Positions 26,186-36,073 of a stretch of 64,000 bases of DNA are shown piece by piece. Position 1 is the stretch's first letter, and each line of letters opens with the position of its first letter. The notes beneath the pieces are model-generated. The model saw only the letters and a program-made list of their open reading frames with translations, did not search any database and was not told the origin of the DNA. Where the stretch lies: assembly GCA_014529385.2 (NCBI GenBank), contig CM043968.1, positions 28,545,513 to 28,609,512 of the forward strand. The letters are read 5' to 3'. Both the position numbers and the translations under genes were made by a program. This stretch comes from Adiantum capillus-veneris (Eukaryota > Streptophyta > Polypodiopsida > Polypodiales > Pteridaceae).

Positions 26186-27595
26186 CTACTCATTATCACG
26201 TGCTTGTGAATCCACTTCTTCCAATACAATGGAGTCACAAATATTCTGTAAGATTGTAAAAGTCGATTTATTAGGTTTAATGCCTTGTTCTTGCATAAGA
26301 CGAAAAAGTATCGTTGCTTGTTGACGACACTGAGCTTGTGCATATCCAGCAATCATTGTATTGAAAATGTCTACATCTCGACAGCGCAGACCGTCAAAAA
26401 ATTGACGGGCCTCTTTAAGGGCCACACACTTGATAAACATATCAAGCATGCTGTTGAATAAAGCAATGTTGGCTCTGACTTTGTTCTTTCTAAAATAAGA
26501 ATAAACCTCTTTGCTCCTCACTGAATCCCTTAGGTTGATGCATACATCTACCATGATGGAAATTGTAACTCTATCTGGTTTTATAACTTGCTGCTTCAAT
26601 TTATCAAAAAACTTCAAGGCGTACTTGTAAAGGGCATGGTGCATACATGCTCCGAGCATTGCATTCCAGGATGTGATATCCTTTCTTAGAATGGCGCTGA
26701 AAACACGGCGGGCTCCTTGTATGCTTCCACATTTTGAATACATAGTGATAAGCATAGTACTCAGCAATGCATCGGAACCAAGCCCAGAAGCCCTGATGTG
26801 CTGATGGACGTCTCTCCCAAGGTCCAGGATCCCCAAATTAGCACAAGATTGAAGGATGTTTGCAAACGCAGTTTTGTTCGGTCTTATTCTTGCTTCAACC
26901 ATCTGTTGAAAAATTGAGATGGCCTTATTGTCAAGTTTATGATCAACGTAACCAACAATAAGTGCTGTCCATGACTCCTCATTTCGCTCCTCCATACCTG
27001 TAAAGACTCTTTCAGCAAGTTGCAAGGCATGGCACTTACAGTACATTTTCAAGACTTCATTCTGCACCGTCAAGCTCCTTTCATGCCCATGTGTCACTAT
27101 GTAGGCATGTATCTGCAGGCCATCTTTCAAAGCAACCAAGTCCATGCAGGCACTGAGGGCACATACAATCGACACTTCATTTGCTCTGACACGTTCCTGC
27201 AACATTGTGTAAAACATTTGAAGTGCTTGATCATGCTGTCTTTCATATATGTAAGCAGCTATCAGAGCAGTCCATGCATCAGATGTCCTGCAAACCATAC
27301 TCTTCAGGACATGATGCGCCTCAGAAAAGCACCCACAATTGGCGTACATGGAAACGAGAAGGGACCAGGTGTGAGCATTAGGTTTCAAGCCATGTTTTAC
27401 CATGTGGGAATGAACCTGCTTGCCCTGTGCCAGAGCTTTGAGTGTGGAGCAAGACTCCAAGAGGCGAATGTAAGTGGTTTCCCGATCCGTCCAAGGCTCT
27501 GGCGAGCAAAGAAAGCGAATGATTTCGTAAAGTCTTGTTTCTGTGTACTTTCTCCTGCGTATATTTGAGATGGGCTGCAGCTCTAGCAGACGCAT
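26186..27595 (-). CDS. Pentatricopeptide repeat protein, PLS class, 469 aa
   Basis: This is an intact intronless gene. After a 40-residue leader it consists of PPR motifs in P-L-S order, about 12 full units plus a partial last one. Recognisable S-type signatures are LLVSMYANCGCFSEAHHVL, MYSKCGSIQGARRVF and MLDMFIKCVALKEA; P-type ones are AWTALIAAYI, SWTALIVGYV, SWNAMLGACM and IFNTMIAGYA, each ending in R-[IV]-[RK]-[PA]-N or I-K-P-[DN]. No E, E+ or DYW extension follows; the protein ends 27 residues into the last unit. The family binds organellar RNA sequence-specifically and acts in mitochondria or plastids in editing, splicing or stability. In-frame TAA two codons upstream of the ATG supports this start. 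A MITE-like element begins 38 bp upstream. The RNA target cannot be told from here. Confidence 0.93.
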   Translation of the reverse strand: MRLLELQPISNIRRRKYTETRLYEIIRFLCSPEPWTDRETTYIRLLESCSTLKALAQGKQVHSHMVKHGLKPNAHTWSLLVSMYANCGCFSEAHHVLKSMVCRTSDAWTALIAAYIYERQHDQALQMFYTMLQERVRANEVSIVCALSACMDLVALKDGLQIHAYIVTHGHERSLTVQNEVLKMYCKCHALQLAERVFTGMEERNEESWTALIVGYVDHKLDNKAISIFQQMVEARIRPNKTAFANILQSCANLGILDLGRDVHQHIRASGLGSDALLSTMLITMYSKCGSIQGARRVFSAILRKDITSWNAMLGACMHHALYKYALKFFDKLKQQVIKPDRVTISIMVDVCINLRDSVRSKEVYSYFRKNKVRANIALFNSMLDMFIKCVALKEARQFFDGLRCRDVDIFNTMIAGYAQAQCRQQATILFRLMQEQGIKPNKSTFTILQNICDSIVLEEVDSQARDNE

Positions 27596-27632
27596 AGCTT
27601 AGTAATAATGCGTACATGGCGATCAACACTTC

Positions 27633-27701
27633 ATGGTCACGCGAGGCTTAGTTCTCACTAAGCTTCGACAGCTAGCAGTGGGTAGAGAGAGAAAAAGCAA
27701 G

Positions 27702-27736
<35 letters not shown>

Positions 27737-27819
27737 CCTAAATAGACATAGTTGGCGTACGAAGCCGGTCGTCAGAGGCTGTCGGTTGATCTACGGAGAA
27801 GTAAGCCTCGCGTGACCAT
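27633..27819. mobile_element. MITE-like element, 187 bp
   Basis: Perfect 18-bp terminal inverted repeats (27633-27650 and 27802-27819, outer end ATGGTCACGCGAGGC) frame a short noncoding interior with a GA microsatellite. Inside the perfect part the arms keep matching over about 6 more bases with one mismatch. No target duplication longer than two bases is evident, so the terminus may be a base or two off. It sits immediately 5' of the PPR start. Confidence 0.7.
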
Positions 27820-27996
27820 AGCTTTAGGCTAGTGCTTCTTGGCACGAAACGGCGTGAATGGGCCAGGTTGTGCGTTCAATCCTTCGAGGGGGGCAATGTA
27901 ATTCCGGTTTGCAAGGATTACTTTCTAGAGTGCTCAATAATCCCACCATGCCCGTGGAAAATGAGGCCTATCGAGCAACAATCGAAGGAGTGCTTG

Positions 27997-28033
<37 letters not shown>

Positions 28034-28920
28034 TTTGGCACGTTGCAGATCCTTACTGGCTTGCAGATCCCGCAAGCCAGTAAGGCCTCTTCCTGCCATG
28101 CGAACGGCTAATCATTGTTGTGAATGTTATACTATTATTAGTTTTGGACATTTTTATCAATTTTACTTATGTTTTATTTTCAAAAACCATTCAAAAGAAG
28201 CAATATAAAGAGAACTCTTCTTTACGTACTATTCTTTGAGTTTAAGTGCATGCGTGAAGAGAGAAAGAGAATCCCGAAATCATGTTTTCACACACATTGC
28301 ACTTTTTCAGCAAGACTTAGCTTCTTGACTCTTCACGAGGAAGACAAGCACTCCGAGAACATCCTCAATATAGGTGACGTGCAATTTTACTTCCTTTTCG
28401 AAGCTAATGAAGCCATTAAAAGCTCCATCAGATCAAAGTTGCAGAAGATACACTTTTGTCCCCTCTTATGTTTTTTTTTTTCCCTTAATCATGGCATACA
28501 CGCTCATGCTCTCTTATCTTTCATATATTTATCTTATTGTAATTCATATTCCATGAGATGAATAAAGAGGCGAAAGGCAAATACTTAATCGTACTGATTG
28601 AGGGAGATAGTAGGTACCCGATATGATGTCTTGTGTTTTGATTCTTGTTTATGTTGCTCTCTTTATATGTTATGATTATTCAATCAATCGTTTTGCTCAA
28701 TTTATTTTGATTTAATGAATCGATAAAGTTGTGTTGAAAGTGATGGAAAGATATCAGGAAGCTAATAATGAATGTTAAGACAGAGGATGTGACTTTGATG
28801 TGCCACCGATGGAAGGCTTTACGGTTGAGTACTAGACCATGGTAGGCCTCTAGTGGGCTCACTACGCTTTTCCATCGGAATGTCCTACTAGTAGATTGCA
28901 TGTTCACAACCTATCTCATT
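27820..28920. other. No recognisable gene; (CT)n near 28000-28030
   Basis: Two overlapping plus-strand frames (27832-28083, 27858-28208) cross a CT microsatellite and have no recognisable content. A 130-codon frame at 28169-28561 is also unrecognised. Confidence 0.35.
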
Positions 28921-28927
28921 CTATCAT

Positions 28928-29150
28928 TCAAGTGTGGTAGACTGGTTATCCCAAAACGGAGTAAGAGATCTTGAGTTCAAGACCCGGAATAGATGTATGA
29001 GGTCTCTTGGGAAATTTGTTCTTCTCTTCATCAACAGATAGATGTATGAGGTCTGTGGAATTTCTCTTCTCTTTGTTAGATAGGTGTATGAGGTCTCTGG
29101 AAATGCTATCATCTCTTCATTTTGAATTCTCTTGAGATTGTTCTTGAAGA
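28928..29150 (+). mobile_element. Possible tRNA-derived SINE
   Basis: TGGTAGACTGG (28935-28945) fits an RNA polymerase III A box and GAGTTCAAGACC (28973-28984) fits a B box, with 27 bases between them. The body after it consists of three short repeats of GTATGAGGTCT followed by TTCTCTTC-type sequence. No target duplication was found and no second copy exists in the window, so this is a hypothesis. Confidence 0.35.
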
Positions 29151-29384
29151 GTGTGCGAATGTGTGCGTGTGCGGGGGGGGGGGGGGGGGGGAAGAGAGAG
29201 AGAGAGAGAGAGAAAGAACACATGATGTGGGTGGAGCAACTCACCACAATGTGTGAGAGAGATCCCCTTATTCTTTTATCTAATAAAGAATAAAGTGTGT
29301 ACAAGTGATGACTGATCGGATGCCTCTAGCGCGTCTTATCGGGGTAAGAGGTACACCGTCTTTATCCCAACAATCTACCACATA
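29100..29384 (-). repeat. Copia-type LTR-like fragment, minus strand
   Basis: Read on the minus strand from 29384 it starts TGTTGGGATAAAG and contains GAATAAGGGGATCTC and CTCCACCCACA, matching landmarks of the LTRs at 22485, 59649 and 63559. It includes a run of 19 G (29173-29191, plus strand) next to a GA run. Confidence 0.45.
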
Positions 29385-29394
29385 TCGGTGTTAC

Positions 29395-29603
29395 CCAGCG
29401 GCGCATTAGACGCACTTATTCATGTGTGATATCTTCTTGAGCTGAGACATAGTTTGATCTCAGTGAGACAGTTGAGAGACAGTGGATGTCAAGTAGTGCT
29501 TAGAGAGAACTCTTTCCAAATGCATTGTGGTTTGCTAGTCATTTTACGAGAGGAGCCAAGATTGGTTTGGTCTACCCTATGCATGTATCTGAGGTGTGAG
29601 ACA
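29395..29603 (+). pseudogene. Copia GAG-pre-integrase fragment
   Basis: The plus-strand frame at 29454 reads I-S-V-R-Q-L-R-D-S-G-C-Q-V-V-L-R-E-N, the usual GAG-pre-integrase line of Copia pol. It aligns with 62624-62790 of element C2 at the DNA level. It ends exactly where the Copia LTR begins at 29604, so it is the target into which that Copia jumped. Confidence 0.65.
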
Positions 29604-29829
29604 TGTTACCATATACACATGGTGATGTGTGTGAACACACTTAGGACCGTCGGGGCATTTTTTCCCTCACTAGGAGGTTTTTCCCCCCGTGCATTGAATA
29701 TACATCTATCACTCTAGGGCTAACTTATCTTTCCATTGCACACTAAGTAACACTACTCTCTGTTTTGTTCCTTGAGCTTCTTCGTCTTCTCCAAGAGGTG
29801 TGTGTTTCCTTCCAACCCTATTTCCAACA
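29604..29829 (+). repeat. 5' LTR of Copia element E, 226 bp
   Basis: It starts TGTTACCATATACA and ends TTTCCAACA, and is followed after two bases by a Copia primer site. It matches the 226-bp LTR at 54689-54914 (reverse strand) in length, ends and most of its sequence. Confidence 0.9.
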
Positions 29830-29831
29830 AT

Positions 29832-29843
29832 TGGTATCAGAGC
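29832..29843 (+). promoter_or_regulatory. Primer binding site, initiator tRNA-Met type
   Basis: TGGTATCAGAGC, the standard Copia primer site complementary to the 3' end of initiator methionine tRNA, two bases after the LTR end. Confidence 0.95.
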
Positions 29844-30117
29844 AGGTTGCTTCCTCCTGAGCTTAGTCGCGAGTACACGCCTACTCACTTTTTTAGATTT
29901 ATGTTTGAGCTTTGGTGAGCGTCAATAGGTCGAAAAATACTTTGGCAGAGCTCGTAGAGTGTAGTATGCTCAGACTTTCCATTCGAGCTCATTTCGGCCT
30001 TCGTTACACTACAGGCAGTACTGTGTAGGCAGTTTTGTCCTTTTGTACAAACTTTTTATCAGAGACATTTTTCGCATAAAAAGTCCTTTATAGACTTCTT
30101 CTGCTGTTCTATATAGC

Positions 30118-31018
30118 ATGTGTTGGTATCCCTTCGTTTCTCCTCTTTTCGGGCAGTTTTCACATCAGGTGTCGGCACTCGCCCTGGCTGACAACAACAC
30201 AGATGTGTTCAAGTTGTTTGCTGCTAAGGATAAATTGGATGGGGATAATTACCCAATGTGGGCTTACATGATGCAACATGTTCTTGTGTCAAAGGGCGTT
30301 TGGAATGTTGTGCAGGGCATTGATGTATGTCGTGGTTCTATGGATACAGGCGATCTTAAGAATGTTGCAGGTTTTGGTAGCAGGGTTGTTGTTACCAGAG
30401 TTGTTTTTCCTATGACTAAGCAAGGTTGTTTGGGATTTTAGAGATACACAATTACATGCATTGATTACATTACTTGTGAAGCGCACTATTACTCCTCACA
30501 TTACTGTGTCAAAGGGCGTTTGGAATGTTGTGCAGGGCATTGATGTATGTCGTGGTTCTATGGATACAGGCGATCTTAAGAATGTTGCAGGTTTTGGTAG
30601 CAGGGTTGTTGTTACCAGAGTTGTTTTTCCTATGACTAAGCAAGGTTGTTTGGGATTTTAGAGATACACAATTACATGCATTGATTACATTACTTGTGAA
30701 GCGCACTATTACTCCTCACATTACTGTGTCAAAGGGCGTTTGGAATGTTGTGCAGGGCATTGATGTATGTCGTGGTTCTATGGATACAGGCGATCTTAAG
30801 AATGTTGCAGGTTTTGGTAGCAGGGTTGTTGTTACCAGAGTTGTTTTTCCTATGACTAAGCAAGGTTGTTTGGGATTTTAGAGATACACAATTACATGCA
30901 TTGATTACATTACTTGTGAAGCGCACTATTACTCCTCACATTCGCTTAGCTAAATCAACTAAACAGGCTTGGGATATTCTAGTTGGTCTTTATGCAATTC
31001 ACAATGACACTAAAACAG
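30118..31018 (+). pseudogene. Copia E gag, N-terminal half
   Basis: Recognisable Copia gag: K-L-D-G-D-N-Y-P-M-W-A-Y-M-M near 30225-30270, later D-T-Q-L-H-A-L-I-T-L-L-V and Q-A-W-D-I-L-V-G-L-Y. A 220-bp segment is present three times, and because 220 is not divisible by 3 each copy shifts the frame. The unit itself also carries a frameshift and a stop. The gene is dead. Confidence 0.85.
30285..30944 (+). repeat. Perfect tandem triplication, 220-bp unit
   Basis: Copies start at 30285, 30505 and 30725 (TGTGTCAAAGGGCG) and translate to identical peptides. I see no difference between copies. It lies inside gag coding sequence. Confidence 0.97.
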
Positions 31019-31020
31019 TA

Positions 31021-31048
31021 GGAAATTTCGGAGGTCATTTGGAGGGCC
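31021..31048 (+). repeat. Left terminal inverted repeat of element F
   Basis: Twenty-eight bases starting GGAAATTTCGGAGGTC, identical to the reverse complement of 54309-54336. Similarity ends sharply after the GGAGGGCC that closes the repeat. Confidence 0.9.
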
Positions 31049-31551
31049 ATATGAAGGAGAGAGAAAATAGAGCGCGTCCAATGAGCAGGAGGGCTACGTT
31101 ACGTAGGAAAATACGTGGAAAGACTCAAGAAATAGGAAAATATTTTAAAAACTTTCACGAATCTAGGACTGTGGCATCGTAACTTCTTTGCTTTTACCGA
31201 GGTGTTAGGTGCATGTGTGGTCCCATTGCTGATATTCTCTTATGTTCATTAACGTACTAGAGGGTGACCATTAAGCCCACACAAGATATTGGAATTCTAA
31301 AACACTTTCCCTCCATTAAGATGCTTTCAAAGTGAATCTCACTCCACTAAAGCTTTTCTCTCGAAGCTATGGCTTCCACGTCTTCCCGCCCAAGAAGCTT
31401 TAGGTGTTTATGGTCTCTCACACCAACTACCAACACATGCACTTTGCCTAGAAGGCTAAGTAGTAGCATATCCTCAATTACAATATCAACTTCAATAAGT
31501 GCAGAGACCCAATGAGTTGGACAAAGGATAAACAAAGGTTCATGGGTCCTC

Positions 31552-32818
31552 ATGCAACCAAGAAGAGCCAAGAGGTCTAGTGCTATCAATGTTTACCGCT
31601 CAGCATGGAATGCCAGAGTGTTGGATTTCAAAGTTGAAATCGCCAAAATATATGTAAAGGAAGTTCTTGTTCAGCATGTGTTTACCCATCCAGACGTGAT
31701 AGCACACAGTGGAAATGTGTCAGATATACATCAACCACGTTGCAATTGTAAGTATTCTTCACATCTCAACTACATTTGATTTTTCATTTCACTTATTGAT
31801 ACTCTCATTTTAACTTTTCTTATATATTTTGCAACGTTTATCTCTCTTCTTATGAGAAATGGCTCCATTCTTCACATCGCAACTACATTAGATTTGTCAT
31901 TTTGACTTATTGATACTCTTAGTTTAACACTTGTTATATATTTTGCAGATGTATATCCCTCTTCTTATGAGCAATGGGAGCCTATGGAGTGCATAATAGG
32001 CCTCTTCCTTGTCGTTCATGCCCACCTTGGTTCTCTATAGTATTCAGGGAGAAGCAGCAAAAGCCTGGCTGATGAAGGAATATTTTTCTATGACCACTTC
32101 TAGCAACTCTGCCCAGGGAATAAGAATGGCATGTTGGTGAAAGTGCCTCTACCAACCGACTGGAACACTGTGGACTGGCCAGTTCCTGAGGAAACAATGG
32201 TGGAGGCAATGCGAAGTAAGCTCTACAAGGATATAAAAAGGTCTCTACGTAGCTCTATTCCCACCAAACTGGTTAGAATTGCAAACTTTTTGTCCTGCTG
32301 CACTGTTCATAGAGTTGTTTCATAACTACAATATACGTGTTACGAAAACTATGTTCATGTGCAAGTCATTTCAACAGTCATCCTGTGACAAACTTCTTGA
32401 CAGAGGATGGTATGTAAAGGAAGAGATTGGCATACGGTGCGAGGTCGCGCTTGACACTCTAGTTGTCAAGTACATGATTGCAAGCCAATCACTGTTAGTC
32501 TCCTTTTGGTATATGCGATCACAAATGCTCAGAGGTAGGTACATTCCTATGGACCAGGTTTCTACAGGTTTGGAAGATAATCCTACTATGGATGTGGATG
32601 TGGAAGTGTTTGATAAAGAGCATGGCCTAATGTTGGTGGTTACAATAAGGGAGCTATGCAGTCTTCTGCAGTTGCGGCACGACATAATTGAAGAGTCAAT
32701 GGACAGGGACCTTTCAGATTTTTCCTTTTTCCTAGCTGGCCGTAAGCTGATGCGGCGTAGGGAAAAAGATATTTTGTGTAAAGAGTTGGATGGTCGGGTT
32801 AAAATAGTGTCAATGTAA
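31552..32818 (+). pseudogene. Element F gene 1, spliced, broken; ubiquitin-like C-terminus
   Basis: Exon 31552-31747 ends at a strong donor (GTAAGT). The acceptor TTTTGCAG at 31941-31948 joins it in frame to an exon reading Y-V-Y-P-S-S-Y-E-Q-W-E-P-M-E-C-I-I-G-L. The frame then needs shifts near 32036 and 32275 and passes an in-frame TAG near 32103. It then runs open from 32279 to the TAA at 32816-32818. The last 75 residues (E-V-F-D-K..., A-G-R-K-L-M-R-R-R, G-R-V-K-I-V) look like a ubiquitin-like fold by pattern only. The middle contains KVPLPTDWNTVDWPVPEE. I do not recognise the family. It may be the transposase or an accessory protein of element F. It lies 530 bp from the left end and points inward. 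Confidence 0.5.
31757..31985 (+). repeat. 113-bp tandem duplication spanning a splice acceptor
   Basis: CTTCACATC starts at 31757 and 31870, and the two copies are similar throughout, including the pyrimidine tract, the acceptor and the first exon bases. The second copy has TTTTGCAG, while the first has TTTTGCAA, so only the second can act as an acceptor. Confidence 0.75.
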
Positions 32819-32944
32819 CAAAGATTCTTGTGAACCCAAGTGTATACGAATGACTTTCAATACATGAAGTTTTTTTGAGCTCATTTGTCAATTGTGGTCT
32901 GTGAATATAAGTGTTCTTGAAATACATCTCTTTAGCCATTGCCA

Positions 32945-33001
<57 letters not shown>

Positions 33002-33036
33002 GTTAGGCAAGACAAAGACATGATAGAAGAATCAAC

Positions 33037-33354
33037 TTAATTTATTAGAAAGTACAAACTCGTCCTGAAAAATGGACTGAGATACAATTTCTGTAAGTAT
33101 GAAATCAAAATGTCTTCAAGGTAAAAATCAAAGGTATGCCCCTCAAAAGAGGGTGGTGAGATAGTTGTTCCTGGTGGATTTAGGTCTCCCTTTTCAGGAG
33201 TATCATCAATCAGTAGTGGATTATTTGCATCAAAGGGTACATCGATTTGGCTAAGGTAAGTGTTGTTTTTTAGGGTGGTAGTGGCGCTCGACGGTAACGC
33301 ATTTTCTTTGATCATACAAAAAGACAAAATCTGACATATGAGCACAGCATACAC
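33037..33354 (-). CDS. Hypothetical 105-aa frame in element F
   Basis: A minus-strand open frame between two microsatellites. It is rich in Pro, Thr and Asp in its second half (D-V-P-F-D-A-N-N-P-L-L-I-D-D-T-P-E-K-G-D). It is not recognised and may be a terminal exon of a minus-strand gene of element F or of the LINE region. Confidence 0.25.
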   Translation of the reverse strand: MYAVLICQILSFCMIKENALPSSATTTLKNNTYLSQIDVPFDANNPLLIDDTPEKGDLNPPGTTISPPSFEGHTFDFYLEDILISYLQKLYLSPFFRTSLYFLIN

Positions 33355-33388
33355 GGCAAACTATTGTAACTAGTGGCGACAAGTTTGC

Positions 33389-33486
<98 letters not shown>

Positions 33487-33597
33487 TCTCCCTATCTCTC
33501 ACCAAAACTTATCCCATTACTAACGACGCGCGTGAAAGATTTTTTTGACCCCAAAATACACCTCCGCGCGTCATTAGTGAAAAGGAAACAGAAAGAC

Positions 33598-33639
<42 letters not shown>

Positions 33640-33702
33640 CTTCCCCAGTGTCTCCACTATTCCTTCCTCTCTCTATAACACAAACACATACACACACACA
33701 GA

Positions 33703-33779
<77 letters not shown>

Positions 33780-33853
33780 AGCAGACCAAACCACACACAC
33801 ACACACACAGAGATACGCTCCCTCTCTCTCACTCGTTCTCCTTGCGTCTCCGC

Positions 33854-33915
33854 AGTACTAAAGGCGCGCTAACAGACATCCAAACCGTAGGTGACTGTCT
33901 CCGCGTGCCTTTAGT

Positions 33916-33917
<2 letters not shown>
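33854..33917. repeat. Foldback sequence, left copy
   Basis: Arms 33855-33877 and 33897-33917 both start GTACTAAAGGC and continue to AGAC with one gap and few mismatches; the loop is about 19 bases. The same arm sequence occurs at 50259-50315 on the other side of the LINE and Gypsy insertions. Confidence 0.75.
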
Positions 33918-33946
<29 letters not shown>

Positions 33947-34135
33947 ATGTGTGTGAGTGAATGTGTATGTGTGTGTTGTATGTGTGTCTGTGTATGTGTA
34001 AGAGAGAGATATATGAAATTTCCTATGAGAGACAGAGAGAGAGAGAGAAAAAGAAACATAGAGAGAGAGAGAGAGACCTTTGAGAAACAGAGACGGTGAT
34101 AAAGAGAAAGAGAGAGAGGCATAGCGCGACCTTTT

Positions 34136-34177
<42 letters not shown>

Positions 34178-34179
<2 letters not shown>

Positions 34180-34273
34180 ACATGCATGTGCTTTCTCTTG
34201 TGCTAAAAGAAGTTGTTTTTCGACTTCCCACCTTCTCCTCTTCTTTTGAACAAGTGCTTTGTATGTGTGTGTG
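34178..34273 (-). pseudogene. LINE ORF2, continuation 3' of the Gypsy insertion
   Basis: Read on the minus strand from 34273 this continues the ORF2 frame interrupted at 47680. One frame gives a Q-K-K-R-R-R-W-E-V-E-K-Q-L-L-L-A-Q-E pattern, typical of the LINE spacer between endonuclease and reverse transcriptase. The frame at the junction is shifted by the expanded CA repeat. It ends at the GA tract 34141-34177, and no reverse transcriptase follows. Confidence 0.6.
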
Positions 34274-34837
34274 TGTTAACCCTCGTGGCTCACGGACACC
34301 CTATCGCCTACGACGGACACCGTAACCGTATTATTTATTTAAGTAGAGTCAGGCACTGGGCTTGTCGGTCCAATAGGGAAAGGTAGAGTGATCGCCGATG
34401 AGAGGCGCACTCTAACACGAACATGCTAGGGTTAGTTGGCTAAGAATGGGCGCCCAAGTGTGAATGGGGTGAGCTCACATAAAAGCCAATTAAACCTAAA
34501 ATTGAGTCATTCTCTCTCATTGTGCAATAGAAGCTGCTCTTGCTCCATCTCCACCTTCTCCTTCACCATCTCCTTGTGTGTGTGCATGTGAGAGAGAGAG
34601 AGAGAGTGTGAGAGTGTGTGTGCGATCGAGCGTTGCGGCGGCACGATGGCGGCGAGGCGGTTGAGCGCGACGTAGCGGCATCTCCCTCTTCTTCGCGGCG
34701 CGGGAATCCTTCATTCGCAACTACGCAGGAAGGTGAGTGACACACTGTTCTTCCTTGTGAGCTTGTCTGTTGTATGACTGTGTGCTAGGAGCCTTTGTGG
34801 CTCGCACACGGCGCGTAGCAAGTCCCTAGCCTTGACA
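34274..34837 (+). repeat. 5' LTR of Gypsy B
   Basis: 564 bp, TGTTAACCCTCG start and CCTTGACA end. TATA-like CATAAAAG lies near 34479-34486. A GT/GA run follows in the transcribed part. Confidence 0.97.
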
Positions 34838-34841
34838 TTTT

Positions 34842-34859
34842 TGGCGCCGCTGCCGGGGA
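34842..34859 (+). promoter_or_regulatory. Primer binding site, tRNA-Asp type
   Basis: TGGCGCCGCTGCCGGGGA lies four bases after the 5' LTR. This is the type of site known from Athila/Tat-group plant Gypsy elements, complementary to tRNA-Asp, here with one changed base against the usual GTTGCC. Confidence 0.88.
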
Positions 34860-36073
34860 GCTGCTGCGTGTGAAGCTCCAATGGCGACCTGTAAATTGTA
34901 TTGAAAGCTATTTTTTATGTAGGAAAGGCGCGGCTTAAGTTTGATTATTGTTGTTATGCAAAAACAGTAGAGAAAGACAGAATGTTGTTGACTGCATTCA
35001 AGTTTTCTGTGTTCTGTTAAGCTCTGTTTTGCTAGTTCTATTAAGCTCAGATTTCAGCTTACACAGTTAGCATTTCTTGTGTTTCTGCGTTTTCTGCATT
35101 TTCTGGTTTGCACTGCACAGTTCTGTCAAGTTTCAATTTTTGCATTTTCTGTGTTTTCTGGTTTGTGCACAGCTAGGCGCACAGTTAGTTAATTAAGCAG
35201 GTTAGTAATTAGGTGAACCACTGATTAGCAGGTCAGTAGGTAGGTGGGACAGTAAATAGTTAGGTGAGGTCAACGCGCACCAAAATGAGTACCAAATAAT
35301 ATCCCAAAAAAAAAAATAAAAATAAAAAATAAAATTAAAAAAAAAATTTCTTTTTCAAAAAAATAAATCGAAAAATAAAAACGTGAGTGAGGGGGAGGTT
35401 AGATTTTCGAAAATAAAAAACGTGAGTTATAAAAACGGACGGGTTGGTTTGTATAAAAGTTAGATCGGGATCATTTGCCCAAGCCCAAGCCCAAGCCCAA
35501 GCCCAATCCAGGCCTCAGGCCTCAGTCCTATGATATATACTAGACTCACTCTTATATATATACCCTACCTCCTCAAGAGGGAATGAGAGCATGTGGGACA
35601 AGTCCTCCACTCTCCTCCCTTCTCTTCCCACTTGCACCCTTAGACTTGCTATTTGGAGCCTAGTTCCCCAGCTAAAAAAAGACTGTTTCGGGCTTTTCTG
35701 GAGCAAAATAGAACCAAACGGTGGGCTGTAAAGCACAGCGCGTCCCTCCTAGCGATACGCTCGTTTCGAGCTATCACACGGCCCATTCCACGACACGCTC
35801 TAAAAAATCTAGCAAAAAAAAAAAACAAAAAACACGCAAAAAACTAGTCACAAGGCCTCCTAGAGCAGCTTTTTGACACCTTAGGGTATCAAAAGCACAT
35901 GCACTTACGCTCTGGGCGGGTGCTAGAACACGAGCATATTGAGTGTGCCTCTGTTCATACGGACACCCATTACCCATCCACGATAGGCTCTAGACCCTCA
36001 GCGGGGACACAAGGTAGCACCACCCAAAGACCCTAAAATAGCCGCTAGTGATTCCTCCTCCGACTCAGAAATC
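34860..36073 (+). other. Untranslated leader of Gypsy B
   Basis: A 1.2-kb leader with repeated TTTTCTG words, an A-rich stretch at about 35307-35380 and a CCCAAG hexamer repeat at about 35477-35505. No supported ORF. Packaging signals are expected here but none is identified. Confidence 0.6.

Larger units (their letters stand above)
32947..34177 (+). repeat. Cluster of CT/CA/GA microsatellites
   Basis: CT tracts at 32947-32998, 33392-33483, about 33598-33636 and 33706-33778; CA tracts near 33794-33808 and 33913-33940; GA tracts near 34042-34075 and 34141-34177. Two foldback sequences (33503-33590, 33854-33917) lie between them. All ORFs called across this stretch are artefacts. Confidence 0.95.

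Noticed and set aside
30285-30944. Three equal repeats as a CRISPR-like array
   Set aside because: The 220-bp units are contiguous without spacers and encode Copia gag in a plant genome.
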